Assembly (NCBI RefSeq): GCF_001936625.1
Contig: NZ_MSDU01000007.1
Coordinates: 1-64,000 of the forward strand
DNA: 64,000 nucleotides
From: Domibacillus antri
GTDB lineage: Bacteria > Bacillota > Bacilli > Bacillales > Domibacillaceae
Direction: 5' to 3'
The notes under the pieces are model-generated. The model was not told where the DNA came from, ran no database searches, and saw nothing but the letters and a program-made list of their open reading frames with translations. The position numbers and the translations under genes were made by a program. The stretch's first letter is position 1. Each line of letters opens with the position of its first letter. This document shows positions 18,676 through 27,227 of the stretch, in pieces.

Positions 18676-19785
18676 ATGCCTTTTATCACTGACCGGATGC
18701 GGACGCAGGAGGACAAGCTGGAAAAAAGTAAAATGCCAGGTGATGAGCAAGAGGAAAGAAAAGTGAAAAATAACCGCAGCCGCTTTGTGTTCCAAACGGA
18801 GCCGATTGTGGAAAAATTGCGGAATACCATTTTTGGGCAGGATGAAATGATTGATCAAATTGAAGATTTACTCCGGGTTGTCCATGTTGATATTACAGAA
18901 CAGCACCGGCCGCTTTATGTTGCCCTTTTTTTAGGTCCGACCGGTGTAGGAAAAACAGAAACCGTCCGGATTCTGGCCCAGTCCATTTACGGCGACAGGG
19001 AAGCGTTATGCAGAATCGATATGAATACGCTCGTGCAGGAACACTATTCCGCCGCCATTACAGGAGCGCCTCCCGGGTACGTCGGAAGCAAAGAAGGCAA
19101 CACGTTATTTGACGAAGATAAAATTAAAGGATCGTTCAGCAAGCCCGGTATTGTTTTATTCGATGAAATTGAAAAGGCGGACAACACGGTTATTCAGTCG
19201 CTTTTGAACGTCATGGATAATGGACGGCTTTTAATTGCATCAGGAGACCATACCATTGATTTCCGGAATTCAATGATTTTTATGACAAGCAATCTCGGAT
19301 CAAAAGAAATCATCGAATTTTCAAATCGTCATTTTAAAGCGAAATTAAAAAAGCTTTTTTATCGGATAAAGCTGGGGAACTGGTCGGGAGCGGATCATGC
19401 GATACTGAATAAGATCATCAAAAAGCAGCTGGAGCAAAAATTCAGTCCTGAATTTCTGAATCGGATTGACGATATCCTCGTGTTTAACTTTATTAATGAT
19501 CAATCGGTTCATTCCATTATTGACAAATTGACAGCTGAAATGAATAAGCGTCTTGAAAAACATCAAGTTGAACTAGCGTTAACGGCGGAGGCAAAAAATT
19601 TTTTAATGAAAAACGGTTATGACAAGCAGTATGGCGTGCGGGCGCTTAAACGCGCTGTCCGAAAGCATCTGGAAATTCCTCTCGCCGGTCTGTTGGAACA
19701 AGCCCATCATGAGGAGAAAGTATATTACACAGTTTCTGCTGATGGACAACAACTGACCTTTCATCCAGTCGAAAAGGGGGAATAG
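18676..19785 (+). CDS. amiB: AmiB, ClpB/ClpA-like AAA+ ATPase of amidase operon
   Basis: A 369-residue single-ring AAA+ protein related to the C-terminal half of Clp ATPases. Walker A is LGPTGVGKTE, Walker B is IVLFDEIEKAD, a sensor-1 MTSN follows, and a C-terminal D2-small domain carries GVRALKRAVRK. It matches AmiB of the Pseudomonas amiEBCRS operon, thought to work with the AmiS transporter. The first 30 residues are charged and lack a domain. ATG 18676 follows GAGGAGG. The amiS reading frame begins 2 nt after its stop. Confidence 0.88.
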   Translation: MPFITDRMRTQEDKLEKSKMPGDEQEERKVKNNRSRFVFQTEPIVEKLRNTIFGQDEMIDQIEDLLRVVHVDITEQHRPLYVALFLGPTGVGKTETVRILAQSIYGDREALCRIDMNTLVQEHYSAAITGAPPGYVGSKEGNTLFDEDKIKGSFSKPGIVLFDEIEKADNTVIQSLLNVMDNGRLLIASGDHTIDFRNSMIFMTSNLGSKEIIEFSNRHFKAKLKKLFYRIKLGNWSGADHAILNKIIKKQLEQKFSPEFLNRIDDILVFNFINDQSVHSIIDKLTAEMNKRLEKHQVELALTAEAKNFLMKNGYDKQYGVRALKRAVRKHLEIPLAGLLEQAHHEEKVYYTVSADGQQLTFHPVEKGE

Positions 19786-19787
19786 CG

Positions 19788-20395
19788 ATGTCAAATGGCG
19801 GTCTATTATACGTTAGGGCCGTTTTATTTATAAATGGGTTAATACTGATTGGAAAAGTGGAGCCGATAAGCGCCGGCATCTTCAATTTGTTTATCGGCGG
19901 ACTGCAGGTGTTTACGCCTCTTTTTTTGATTGTGACAGCAGACGGGGAACAGTGGGCGGTTTTTCAGGCGTCGGGCATATTTCTTTTTGGATTTACGTAT
20001 TTGTATGTTGGGATCGCCAACTTAATGAACGCCGATTCAAGCGGGATCGGCTATTACTCACTGTGGGTGTCGATTCTAGCGGTCGGTTATTCTTTTGTCA
20101 ACTTTCTTATTTTCAAGATGTTAAGTTTGGTATCATCTGGCTGTTCTGGTCTTTTTTATGGGCGTTATTTTACCTTCTTCTTGCAAAGAAAAAGGATATT
20201 GCGGTCTTTACGGGATGGGTCGCCATTATACAATCCTGGGTAACGGCCGCCATTCCCGCCTTTTTATTGCTCATTGATTATTGGCAGCACATATCCGTTT
20301 TGGCAGCCACCGCGTTTTACCTCATTGTGATCGTGTTGTTTTTGTTAATCTATATAAGGCAGCACCATTCCGCGAAAAAAGTAAGGCTCAGTTAA
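19788..20395 (+). pseudogene. amiS: amiS (AmiS/UreI-family amide channel), interrupted by a frameshift
   Basis: Frame 1 from ATG 19788 gives the N-terminal half of an AmiS/UreI membrane channel (VLFINGLILIGKVEPIS and four helices) up to SFVNF near 20105. From there the homologous sequence continues in another frame (YFQDVKFGIIWLFWSFLWAL, then two helices) to the stop at 20395. Adding one T in the run at 20103-20115 would restore a protein of about 203 residues. It is either a real inactivating deletion or a sequencing error. The family passes urea or short amides through the membrane, which fits its place behind amiE and amiB. Confidence 0.82.
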
Positions 20396-20433
20396 GGATT
20401 TTTCGAGAGATGAAAATGGATAGAGAGATTTTG

Positions 20434-20480
20434 AAGATAAAAACGAATCGACATTCATCATCGATTCGTTTTTATCTTTG
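20434..20480. terminator. Terminator of the amidase operon
   Basis: A perfect 18-bp stem, AAGATAAAAACGAATCGA (20434-20451) with its complement at 20461-20478, and a 9-nt loop. The stem carries A- and T-runs and so can work both ways. Confidence 0.88.
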
Positions 20481-20554
20481 ACGTGTATACGAATAGCTAT
20501 TCCGGCACAGCAGCTGGAATCCATTTTCTTTTGCTTTAAACCAGAAAGGATTTT

Positions 20555-20629
20555 ATGATGCATATTCAAGAAAAGCAGCTTAATCAGCTTCATTTATATA
20601 AATTCGCTGACTTAAAAAGATTGAATTAA
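20555..20629 (+). CDS. Possible 24-residue small protein
   Basis: An ATG at 20555 or 20558 behind AGAAAGGA opens a frame of 24 codons (MMHIQEKQLNQLHLYKFADL and four more residues). Its stop overlaps the stop of the convergent small gene. It is not recognised. The good ribosome site and clean end are the only support; it may be chance. Confidence 0.3.
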   Translation: MMHIQEKQLNQLHLYKFADLKRLN

Positions 20630-20781
20630 TCCGTTTTTGTGTTCTTTTCAGCCAGGTAATAATAATGGTTATGCAAAATATGCGTTTTCAATGTTTCTAT
20701 CTTTTTCCCTTCAATTCTCGACACGCTAAATTCATTTTTTAATTTTTTTACATACCATCCTTTTGAACCTATATGAGCCAT
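20626..20781 (-). CDS. DUF2639-like small protein (YflJ type)
   Basis: A 51-residue hydrophilic protein beginning MAHIGSKGWYVKKLK, the typical opening of the DUF2639/YflJ family found in Bacillaceae. Function is unknown. ATG 20781 follows a run of eight G that can serve as ribosome site; in-frame codons upstream have none. It stands alone between a terminator and an empty region. Confidence 0.65.
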   Translation of the reverse strand: MAHIGSKGWYVKKLKNEFSVSRIEGKKIETLKTHILHNHYYYLAEKNTKTD

Positions 20782-21088
20782 GCAAATCCCCCCCCGTTCT
20801 TTCTTCATCATATGCGGGTAGAGCGCTCCTGCGTTCACTGGAACGGAATCGGATTTTTAAGGTTAGGGATATGTCTTGCGTTCAAATTGAGCTGTATGGA
20901 TCTGACATATGAAAGAATGTTTTCTGTATATGATGAGTACACTGGAAGGCTGAATGAAAGTAATGATATCTTTAAATAGGATGCACAATAAGGTTCTATA
21001 GCATTTTTGTAAAAGCGAAAGGGACGAAAAGGGAATTGATGATCTTATGGCGAAATAATGTATAGGACAGGAAAAAGGAGGGCTGCAA
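20782..21088. other. Intergenic region without recognised features
   Basis: About 300 bp. Short open frames occur, but none has both a ribosome site and a recognisable product. It should hold the promoters of the flanking genes; no convincing -35/-10 pair stands out. Confidence 0.5.
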
Positions 21089-21481
21089 ATGGACAAATTA
21101 GCGGTAAAAGAGCAGGTGCTTCTTGCGTATTATGTGCAGTATTATTTAAAAAACACGCCGGATACAATGTACGAGCTGCACGAGCAGATGAGTGAAAATA
21201 TGGAGCCGGCGGTGTATGAAATTGCTATGAATGATTTGTTTGATAAAGGGCTTATCAACGGACTTGAAAAAATTCGTTTGTATGATGAAACGGATGGACA
21301 GATCATTAAGCCGATGATTACAAATGAAGGCATTTTGTACATTAATAATGTGCTTGGCATCCAGCCGTATGCAAGTGATGGCAGCAAACTGACGTATGTG
21401 AAAAACAGCCTGGCAACGAGCAATCTTGAGCTTACGATTCCGGTAATTGCGGAATATTTAGAAGAATCTGTTGAACAATAA
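21089..21481 (+). CDS. Hypothetical acidic protein, possibly winged-helix-like
   Basis: A 130-residue soluble acidic protein, not recognised. The first 60 residues are mostly helical and the pattern YEIAMNDLFDKGLINGL followed by a polar strand and ITNEGILYIN resembles the wing region of small wHTH proteins (as in YjcQ-type phage or host proteins), but this is only a shape impression. ATG 21089 follows AAAAAGGAGG. A terminator follows directly, so it is monocistronic. Confidence 0.7.
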   Translation: MDKLAVKEQVLLAYYVQYYLKNTPDTMYELHEQMSENMEPAVYEIAMNDLFDKGLINGLEKIRLYDETDGQIIKPMITNEGILYINNVLGIQPYASDGSKLTYVKNSLATSNLELTIPVIAEYLEESVEQ

Positions 21482-21507
21482 CCGTCTTTTTTAAGGCGGT
21501 TTTTTTA
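21481..21507 (+). terminator. Short intrinsic terminator
   Basis: ACCGTC and GGCGGT (with G-U pairs) around TTTTTTAA, followed by seven T. Confidence 0.7.
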
Positions 21508-21556
21508 TTGGATCAGATGATAAAATGGAAACAGGAACGAAAGGAATGAAGAGACT

Positions 21557-22225
21557 ATGATGAAGAGATACAAATTTTTGTCAGCGGTCATTATCAGCAG
21601 TCTTCTTTTTTTATCCGCCTGCACCGTGCAGGAAGTGAGTGAATTTCTTGAAGTAACGGATGATGTGCTGACAGCGATTGAACAAGAACAGGGAGAAACG
21701 GATTCAGCAAGTGAGGAAGAACCGGTTAATGGATCAACCAATCTTTTAAAGTCGAAAGGGACGATGGAGCCCATTCCTGCCAAGCTTGTCAGACCAGTCG
21801 ATGGTGATACTGCCGTGTTTGCATTTGATGCGGATGCAGATGGGAAAGAGGAAGAGTACAGTGCGCGGTTCTTGTTGATTGATACGCCGGAGACCCGCCA
21901 TCCTCAGCTTGGAAAACAGCCGCTTGGTAATGAGGCAAAGGAACGGACAGAAGAATTATTGGCAAGCGGCAGTATTACGCTTGAATTTGATGTTGGCCAG
22001 CGTCTGGATAAGTATGATCGAATTCTCGTATATGTATATGTTGACGGAAAAAGTGTACAGGAAATACTTTTGGAGGAAGGATTGGCGCGGGTTGCCTATG
22101 TGTATCCGCCAAATACGCGCTATCTGGACGAATTTGAAGCAAAGGAAAGCATTGCAAAAAAGAAAGAGATTGGCGTATGGGCGATGGATGGTTATGTGAC
22201 GGAACGCGGATTTAATTCGAATTGA
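21557..22225 (+). CDS. Thermonuclease-like lipoprotein (SNase domain)
   Basis: A 222-residue predicted surface lipoprotein with signal peptide and lipobox FLSAC, an acidic linker to about residue 70, then a staphylococcal-nuclease (OB-fold) domain. Active-site marks are VDGDT (Asp, metal), the Arg of SARFLLIDTPE with its Asp/Glu, and a later Arg in YDRILVYV. It should cleave DNA or RNA outside the cell with calcium. Two ATGs stand in tandem at 21557 and 21560 behind AAGGAATGAAGAG. A related protein is YncB of B. subtilis. No link to the next locus is evident. Confidence 0.88.
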   Translation: MMKRYKFLSAVIISSLLFLSACTVQEVSEFLEVTDDVLTAIEQEQGETDSASEEEPVNGSTNLLKSKGTMEPIPAKLVRPVDGDTAVFAFDADADGKEEEYSARFLLIDTPETRHPQLGKQPLGNEAKERTEELLASGSITLEFDVGQRLDKYDRILVYVYVDGKSVQEILLEEGLARVAYVYPPNTRYLDEFEAKESIAKKKEIGVWAMDGYVTERGFNSN

Positions 22226-22415
22226 TGAGGGGGCAGCTGGTTTCGTTGTGGGAAGATGCTGTATTTGAAAATGAAGAGCTGCAGAGGCATGAAATTTGTC
22301 CATAGGAAGCCAAAAGCAGTATATTGTATTTTGACAACATGGAGGATTATGGATTCGTCATCATTACTATACCGAGTAATGTATATTCTTTTCCCGCCGA
22401 AATCTCCTTATCTCG

Positions 22416-22444
22416 TTGCCATCGTTATAATTATAGTATAAAAT
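22416..22444 (+). promoter_or_regulatory. Putative promoter of the pel operon
   Basis: TTGCCA (22416-22421), a 17-nt spacer and TAAAAT (22439-22444) within an AT-rich stretch, 29 nt before the first pel gene start. Confidence 0.4.
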
Positions 22445-22473
22445 AAACAAAAAATTGCCAAGGTGTGAGTATA

Positions 22474-24636
22474 ATGAATATTTTAATCACAGGCGGTTAT
22501 GGGTTTATCGGCTCATTTGTAGCGGAGCGGTTTTTCAAAGAAAATCACTCCATTTTTATTATTGATAATTTAACTGCAGGGAAAAAAGAGAATATTTACT
22601 TCAGACACAAGGCGCTCATTGCCGATATTGAGGATGAGCGGTGTGAACAATTTTTTAAAGCTCATTCATTTGATATTGTTATACACTGTGCCGCCCAGAC
22701 ACACGTTCAGCAGTCAATTGATGAACCGCTGCGCGATTCGTCGACGAATTTGCTTGGGCTCATTAACATGCTCAATTTGTCGAAAAAGTACGGTGTGAAG
22801 AAATTTGTTTTTGCGTCTTCCGCTTCGATTTATGGCGATAACCAGGTGCTTCCTTTGAAGGAAATAGAAGAAGGGCGTCCAATCTCTCTATACGGTCTGA
22901 ATAAAATGACCGGCGAGACTTACTGCCGGAAATGGGAAGAAATGTATGGTTTGTCATCCCTTATTTTCCGTTTTTCAAATGTGTACGGACCGCGTCAGCA
23001 TCTCAGCAGGGAAAGCGGTATTATTGCGACTTTTACAAATCGGCTAATTGAAAATAAAAGCCTCGTTATTCACGGAAACGGTGATCAGACACGTGATTTT
23101 ATTTACGTCGGTGATGTGGCAGAAGCGATTTACAGAGGTGTTATCAGTGGTTTATCAGGCACATACAATCTCTCCAGTAACAGTGAAACAAGCATAAACG
23201 AGCTTGTGGACGAATTATCCGCTTTCCACAATATCACGGATATTCAACGTATTGAAAATCGTCCAGGCGACATTCATCGCTCCCGCCTCGATAATACAAA
23301 AGTAAAAGCAGATCTTGACTGGGTGCCAAAATATACGCTGCATGAAGGTTTGTCGAAGACTTTTGAATATTATAAAAACCGTCCGGAACCGCTCATCCAG
23401 CAAAACGAATCGCGAGCCCCTTCCTATAAAATTCCTTATTTATCATTTGTGGAAAATGTTGTTCTGTTTTTACTATTTCTTTGTATTTCCTCATTCTTGG
23501 CACCTATGGTGGACACCGTGGATGTATGGCTTGTTTATATTTTGATTGCGGCGCTTCTGTTTGGTAAAACACAGACTGTGATTGCATCCTTTCTTGCCAT
23601 CGGTTTTTATGTGTACGTTATGGTGTCTCAGGGCCGAGAATGGTCATCCCTGTTTATCGACAATTCTATATTGGCTGCATTTACGATTTATTTGCTTGTC
23701 GGTTTTATCGTCAGCTATGTGGTAGACCGCAGAAAAATCGAACTGCAATTTATGAAAGATGAACTGGAATCCGCTCAATCAAAATATGAGTTTTTAACGG
23801 GAATTTATGAAGATACACGCCAGGTGAAAGAACAGCTGCAGGAGCAGATTTTGCGAACGGAGGACGGAATCGGCAAAATTTATCACGCGACAAAGGAACT
23901 AGACAGCCTTGAACCGGAAGCTTTGTTTAATGGCGCAATTCATGTGTTAGAACGGACATTAAAGGCGCGTCAATTCGTCATTTATCTTGTCAATCCGAGC
24001 GGATACATGCGGCTGGCCGCAAAATCGGCTGATGATGCTTTTCAACCGGGCGCTTCATTGAAAATGTCGCCTGATTCACTGATTGGCCGGGCGGTATCCC
24101 AACAGAAAATTCATTATAATACATCTCTACAGGCAGATGAACCGCTCTTTGTGTCACCGATTGTACAGGACGGCAAGACTGTGGCGGTCATTGCCTGTTA
24201 TGACGTAGGCTTTGAACAGCTGACACTGTCTTACCGAAATTTAATTGACGTGGTCAGCCGGCTGATTACGGCATCGCTTGCCCGGGCGTATGACTATATG
24301 AAGGAAATTAATACGGAGCGTTACGTGGGGGAAACAAATGCTTTGATGCCATATTATTTTCAGCGTATTTTGGATAACAAACGAAAAGCCTTTTTAGAGC
24401 TGCGGATTCCCTATGTCAAACTTCAAGTGCTGTCAGAGGATTATTCAGCGGATGTGCTGCGGCTGATCGGTTCACTCCTGCGCACAAACGATTATTTCGG
24501 CTTTGATGAAGAAGGACATCTGTTTATTCTGCTGTCAAATGTGCATCTTAAAGACTCACAATTTGTCATCGAACGCCTCGATCAAAAAGGCATTACAGCT
24601 GTACCGGTTGAGGAGGAGGTGCCGTATGTTAGTTAG
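22474..24636 (+). CDS. pelD: NAD-dependent sugar epimerase fused to PelD (c-di-GMP receptor)
   Basis: A 720-residue two-part protein. Residues 1-305 are an extended SDR epimerase like PelX/GalE: GGYGFIGSF nucleotide loop, catalytic Ser in FASSASIYG and YGLNK. It probably makes UDP-GalNAc for Pel. About four helices follow (326-420), then a GAF domain (about 465-600) and a degenerate GGDEF domain. In the last, the inhibitory-site R670xxD673 is kept while the GGDEF position reads EEGHL, so it should bind c-di-GMP without making it, as known PelD does. ATG 22474 has AAGGTG 8 nt upstream. It overlaps pelE by 11 nt. Confidence 0.88.
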   Translation: MNILITGGYGFIGSFVAERFFKENHSIFIIDNLTAGKKENIYFRHKALIADIEDERCEQFFKAHSFDIVIHCAAQTHVQQSIDEPLRDSSTNLLGLINMLNLSKKYGVKKFVFASSASIYGDNQVLPLKEIEEGRPISLYGLNKMTGETYCRKWEEMYGLSSLIFRFSNVYGPRQHLSRESGIIATFTNRLIENKSLVIHGNGDQTRDFIYVGDVAEAIYRGVISGLSGTYNLSSNSETSINELVDELSAFHNITDIQRIENRPGDIHRSRLDNTKVKADLDWVPKYTLHEGLSKTFEYYKNRPEPLIQQNESRAPSYKIPYLSFVENVVLFLLFLCISSFLAPMVDTVDVWLVYILIAALLFGKTQTVIASFLAIGFYVYVMVSQGREWSSLFIDNSILAAFTIYLLVGFIVSYVVDRRKIELQFMKDELESAQSKYEFLTGIYEDTRQVKEQLQEQILRTEDGIGKIYHATKELDSLEPEALFNGAIHVLERTLKARQFVIYLVNPSGYMRLAAKSADDAFQPGASLKMSPDSLIGRAVSQQKIHYNTSLQADEPLFVSPIVQDGKTVAVIACYDVGFEQLTLSYRNLIDVVSRLITASLARAYDYMKEINTERYVGETNALMPYYFQRILDNKRKAFLELRIPYVKLQVLSEDYSADVLRLIGSLLRTNDYFGFDEEGHLFILLSNVHLKDSQFVIERLDQKGITAVPVEEEVPYVS

Positions 24637-25522
24637 GGTCCTCATTGCTTACTATGTTTTGTCGCTCATTTACGTAACTGTCATTTTCATTTTACGGAGA
24701 AAAGGTGCCGGGCTGCAGGCGATGATGTTGATTGCATGCCCGTTTATCAGCCTCTTTCTCCTGTATGCCATGTCCAGAACACCGAATCGTCATGGTATGC
24801 TGCCTGACTGGCTGCTGCGCCGCGAACAATATGAAGATGTAGCTTTACGCCCGCCTGATACCGAAGCAGAAATCAACATTATTCCAATCGATGACGCGCT
24901 GGTGCTGAACGATAACAAAATAAAGCGGAAAATGCTGATCGATCTGCTAAAAGGAGAATTTATGAAAAATGTGGACGCTCTTGAACTCGCCCTTCAAAAT
25001 GAGGATTCGGAAACGTCTCATTATGCAGCGACGGCCGTTCAGCAGGCAAAAAGCGACTTACTGAAAAATATGCGCGGTCTGGAAGCGCAGTTAGCGGATA
25101 ATGAAGCGGATTACGATGTACTGGAAGCTTATCGTGACACGCTGAAACAATATATACGGATTGAATTTTTGGACGAGAATACACGGAAAAAATATATGTA
25201 TTCCTACCTCCAAACCCTTGATAAGCTCATCCATTTATCCCCAGCCCGCGATGCCCGCAATCTTGAGGAGAAAATCAAAGTGGCGCTTTCTCTTAATGAG
25301 CATAAAAGCGCACGTGAGACAGCCGAGCAATTTCTCGCTCTATTTCCGGATCATGAAGAAGCTTATTTTTGCGCCATGAATGTTCACTTTCATATGCGCA
25401 ATGAACCGGATTTTAAACACGTTCTGAACCAGCTTGCATCATCCGGCACCCGACTATCCCCGGATGGACTCAATCAGCTCCGGTTCTGGCTCCAAGGTGA
25501 TGTACATGAACAACAGGTTTAA
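24626..25522 (+). CDS. pelE: PelE-like membrane TPR protein
   Basis: A 298-residue protein with two N-terminal membrane helices (about residues 2-22 and 30-48), a cytosolic loop and a helical C-terminus with TPR-like repeats (HKSARETAEQFLALFPDHEEAY). Gram-positive PelE is a scaffold of the inner-membrane Pel synthase, binding PelD and PelF. Sequence similarity in this family is low, so the call rests mainly on topology and gene order. ATG 24626 follows GAGGAGGAGGTG inside the end of pelD. Confidence 0.75.
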   Translation: MLVRVLIAYYVLSLIYVTVIFILRRKGAGLQAMMLIACPFISLFLLYAMSRTPNRHGMLPDWLLRREQYEDVALRPPDTEAEINIIPIDDALVLNDNKIKRKMLIDLLKGEFMKNVDALELALQNEDSETSHYAATAVQQAKSDLLKNMRGLEAQLADNEADYDVLEAYRDTLKQYIRIEFLDENTRKKYMYSYLQTLDKLIHLSPARDARNLEEKIKVALSLNEHKSARETAEQFLALFPDHEEAYFCAMNVHFHMRNEPDFKHVLNQLASSGTRLSPDGLNQLRFWLQGDVHEQQV

Positions 25523-27227
25523 TATAGAAAAAAGTATTTATATGATGATGATCTTCGTCGCAATTATTGGTCTTTTTTTCATGGCAATCCGGTCGGAGTA
25601 TTTTGTCCAATACCGGCATTTTAGCTACACCGTGGAAGCTGATCCGCCGGAACAGTCTGTCGATCAGCTTGCACGTTCATATGAACAGCCGTCCTTTTTG
25701 ATGCTGGTCAGCCCGGACTATCCCGATCTGGCAGAAACCTTAACATCAGTGATTGAACGACTAGGCAAAAAAGTGACAAAACAGTCAATTAGTGAACCGC
25801 TTCGTTTGACTTCCAGCTATGCGGGTATTATCATTGCCACTGAAAATATTCACGCCATGCCGGATGTTGGAGCGATCCTCACATATGCAGAATCAGGAGG
25901 CTCGGTTTTTTTTGCTGTCCGGCCATCTCCAGGTCCGGCACTTTCGGCTCTTTATCAGCACCTAGGCATGGTGGAAACGGGAACATTTATTGAAACAGGC
26001 GGTATTGAACTGGCAGAGCCTTTTTTTGATTCGTCATTCAGTAAATCCTTTCCTTCAAAGAGAATTCAAAATTCATCACTTGCTGTCCGGCTTGACAATA
26101 CGGCTTCACTTTACGCATCTTCCACAGATGGTACACCGCTCTTATGGAAAATCATGCATGGAAGCGGCCGATTCATTGTCTTTAATGGCTCCATGCTTGC
26201 TGATTCTTCCCAAAGTGCGCTCTTTATTAAGGGCATGCAGCTCATGGTACCGCACTTTATTTATCCTGTGATGAATGCAAAAGTGACCGCTCTGGAAGGA
26301 TTTCCATTTCCGGTTCCAAAAGGACGCCATGAAATAGGCAATATGACGAATGAAGAGTTTTTTCGGCACACATTCTGGGCGGGTATGCAGCGGCTGGAAG
26401 CAAAATTTGATTTAAATTATACGGCTTCATTTGTCGCCTCATTTGAAGATCAACAAACAAAGTTTAATCCGTACGAACTGTCATCCGCTCAAGAAAATGC
26501 GATTGTATACGGACGCGAGCTTCTGCGGATGGGCGGTGAGGTTGCAGTGCAGGGCTACAACCATTTGCCGATTGACGGAATGAACAAATCAGATGTGGCC
26601 ATTTTGCAGCAGGATACCGCTGATCGCATTGCTCATGCATTGCCGGGGTATTCTGTTCGGTCATACATCCCAGTGGAACAAGAAAATCCGTTCTCTCACC
26701 TGTCCGTTATTCGGACCGTCTTTCCGGATTTGCGCGCAGTAATGGCGCCGGTTGAGGAAGCTTTTATACAAGATGACGGCCTTGCTGTTCTGCCAAAGAC
26801 GATCACCGGATTTGATTCAACCGCCTATACGGACTGGCTTGTTTTTAATGAACTCGCTTCTTCCGGATTTTTTTCACACTCGCTTATGCCCCAGTCTTTT
26901 CTTTATGAAGACTCTTTTGAGGAATCCTTTCAGGAATTGACAGATTTTCAAAAGCGGCTCAAAAAAGACGTTCCATGGCTGAGAGGATTGACATTGTCGA
27001 ACGCGGCACGATCGTTATCAAATTATACCAATACCGTCGTTTTTGAAGAAAAAACAGGGCAAGGCGTTGCTTTTCATGTCAATACACTTGTCTTTCCCGC
27101 TTATTTTTACTTTTCAACGGATCAGCGGATTACGTCAACTGAAAACTGTGAAGTGACCAAAATCGGAAACAATCTTTATTTAATTCAAGCGGAGGATCTT
27201 ACATTTAAAATTGGATTGGATGGATGA
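25506..27227 (+). CDS. pelA: PelA deacetylase-domain protein
   Basis: A 573-residue protein with one N-terminal membrane anchor (about 12-32) and a large extracytoplasmic part. A beta-rich region (60-270) precedes a polysaccharide-deacetylase-like fold (about 290-560) with FVASFEDQ in place of the usual catalytic TFDD and QGYNH in place of the HxxxH metal motif, both altered. Gram-positive Pel clusters encode such a PelA lacking the hydrolase domain; here that hydrolase is a separate gene at 33.2 kb. It should deacetylate Pel GalNAc. ATG 25506 is preferred, 17 nt inside pelE, with AAGGTGATG before it. Confidence 0.75.
   Translation: MNNRFNIEKSIYMMMIFVAIIGLFFMAIRSEYFVQYRHFSYTVEADPPEQSVDQLARSYEQPSFLMLVSPDYPDLAETLTSVIERLGKKVTKQSISEPLRLTSSYAGIIIATENIHAMPDVGAILTYAESGGSVFFAVRPSPGPALSALYQHLGMVETGTFIETGGIELAEPFFDSSFSKSFPSKRIQNSSLAVRLDNTASLYASSTDGTPLLWKIMHGSGRFIVFNGSMLADSSQSALFIKGMQLMVPHFIYPVMNAKVTALEGFPFPVPKGRHEIGNMTNEEFFRHTFWAGMQRLEAKFDLNYTASFVASFEDQQTKFNPYELSSAQENAIVYGRELLRMGGEVAVQGYNHLPIDGMNKSDVAILQQDTADRIAHALPGYSVRSYIPVEQENPFSHLSVIRTVFPDLRAVMAPVEEAFIQDDGLAVLPKTITGFDSTAYTDWLVFNELASSGFFSHSLMPQSFLYEDSFEESFQELTDFQKRLKKDVPWLRGLTLSNAARSLSNYTNTVVFEEKTGQGVAFHVNTLVFPAYFYFSTDQRITSTENCEVTKIGNNLYLIQAEDLTFKIGLDG

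Noticed and set aside
22226-22415. A small gene between the nuclease and pel loci
   Set aside because: A frame of about 60 codons exists but has no convincing ribosome site or similarity.
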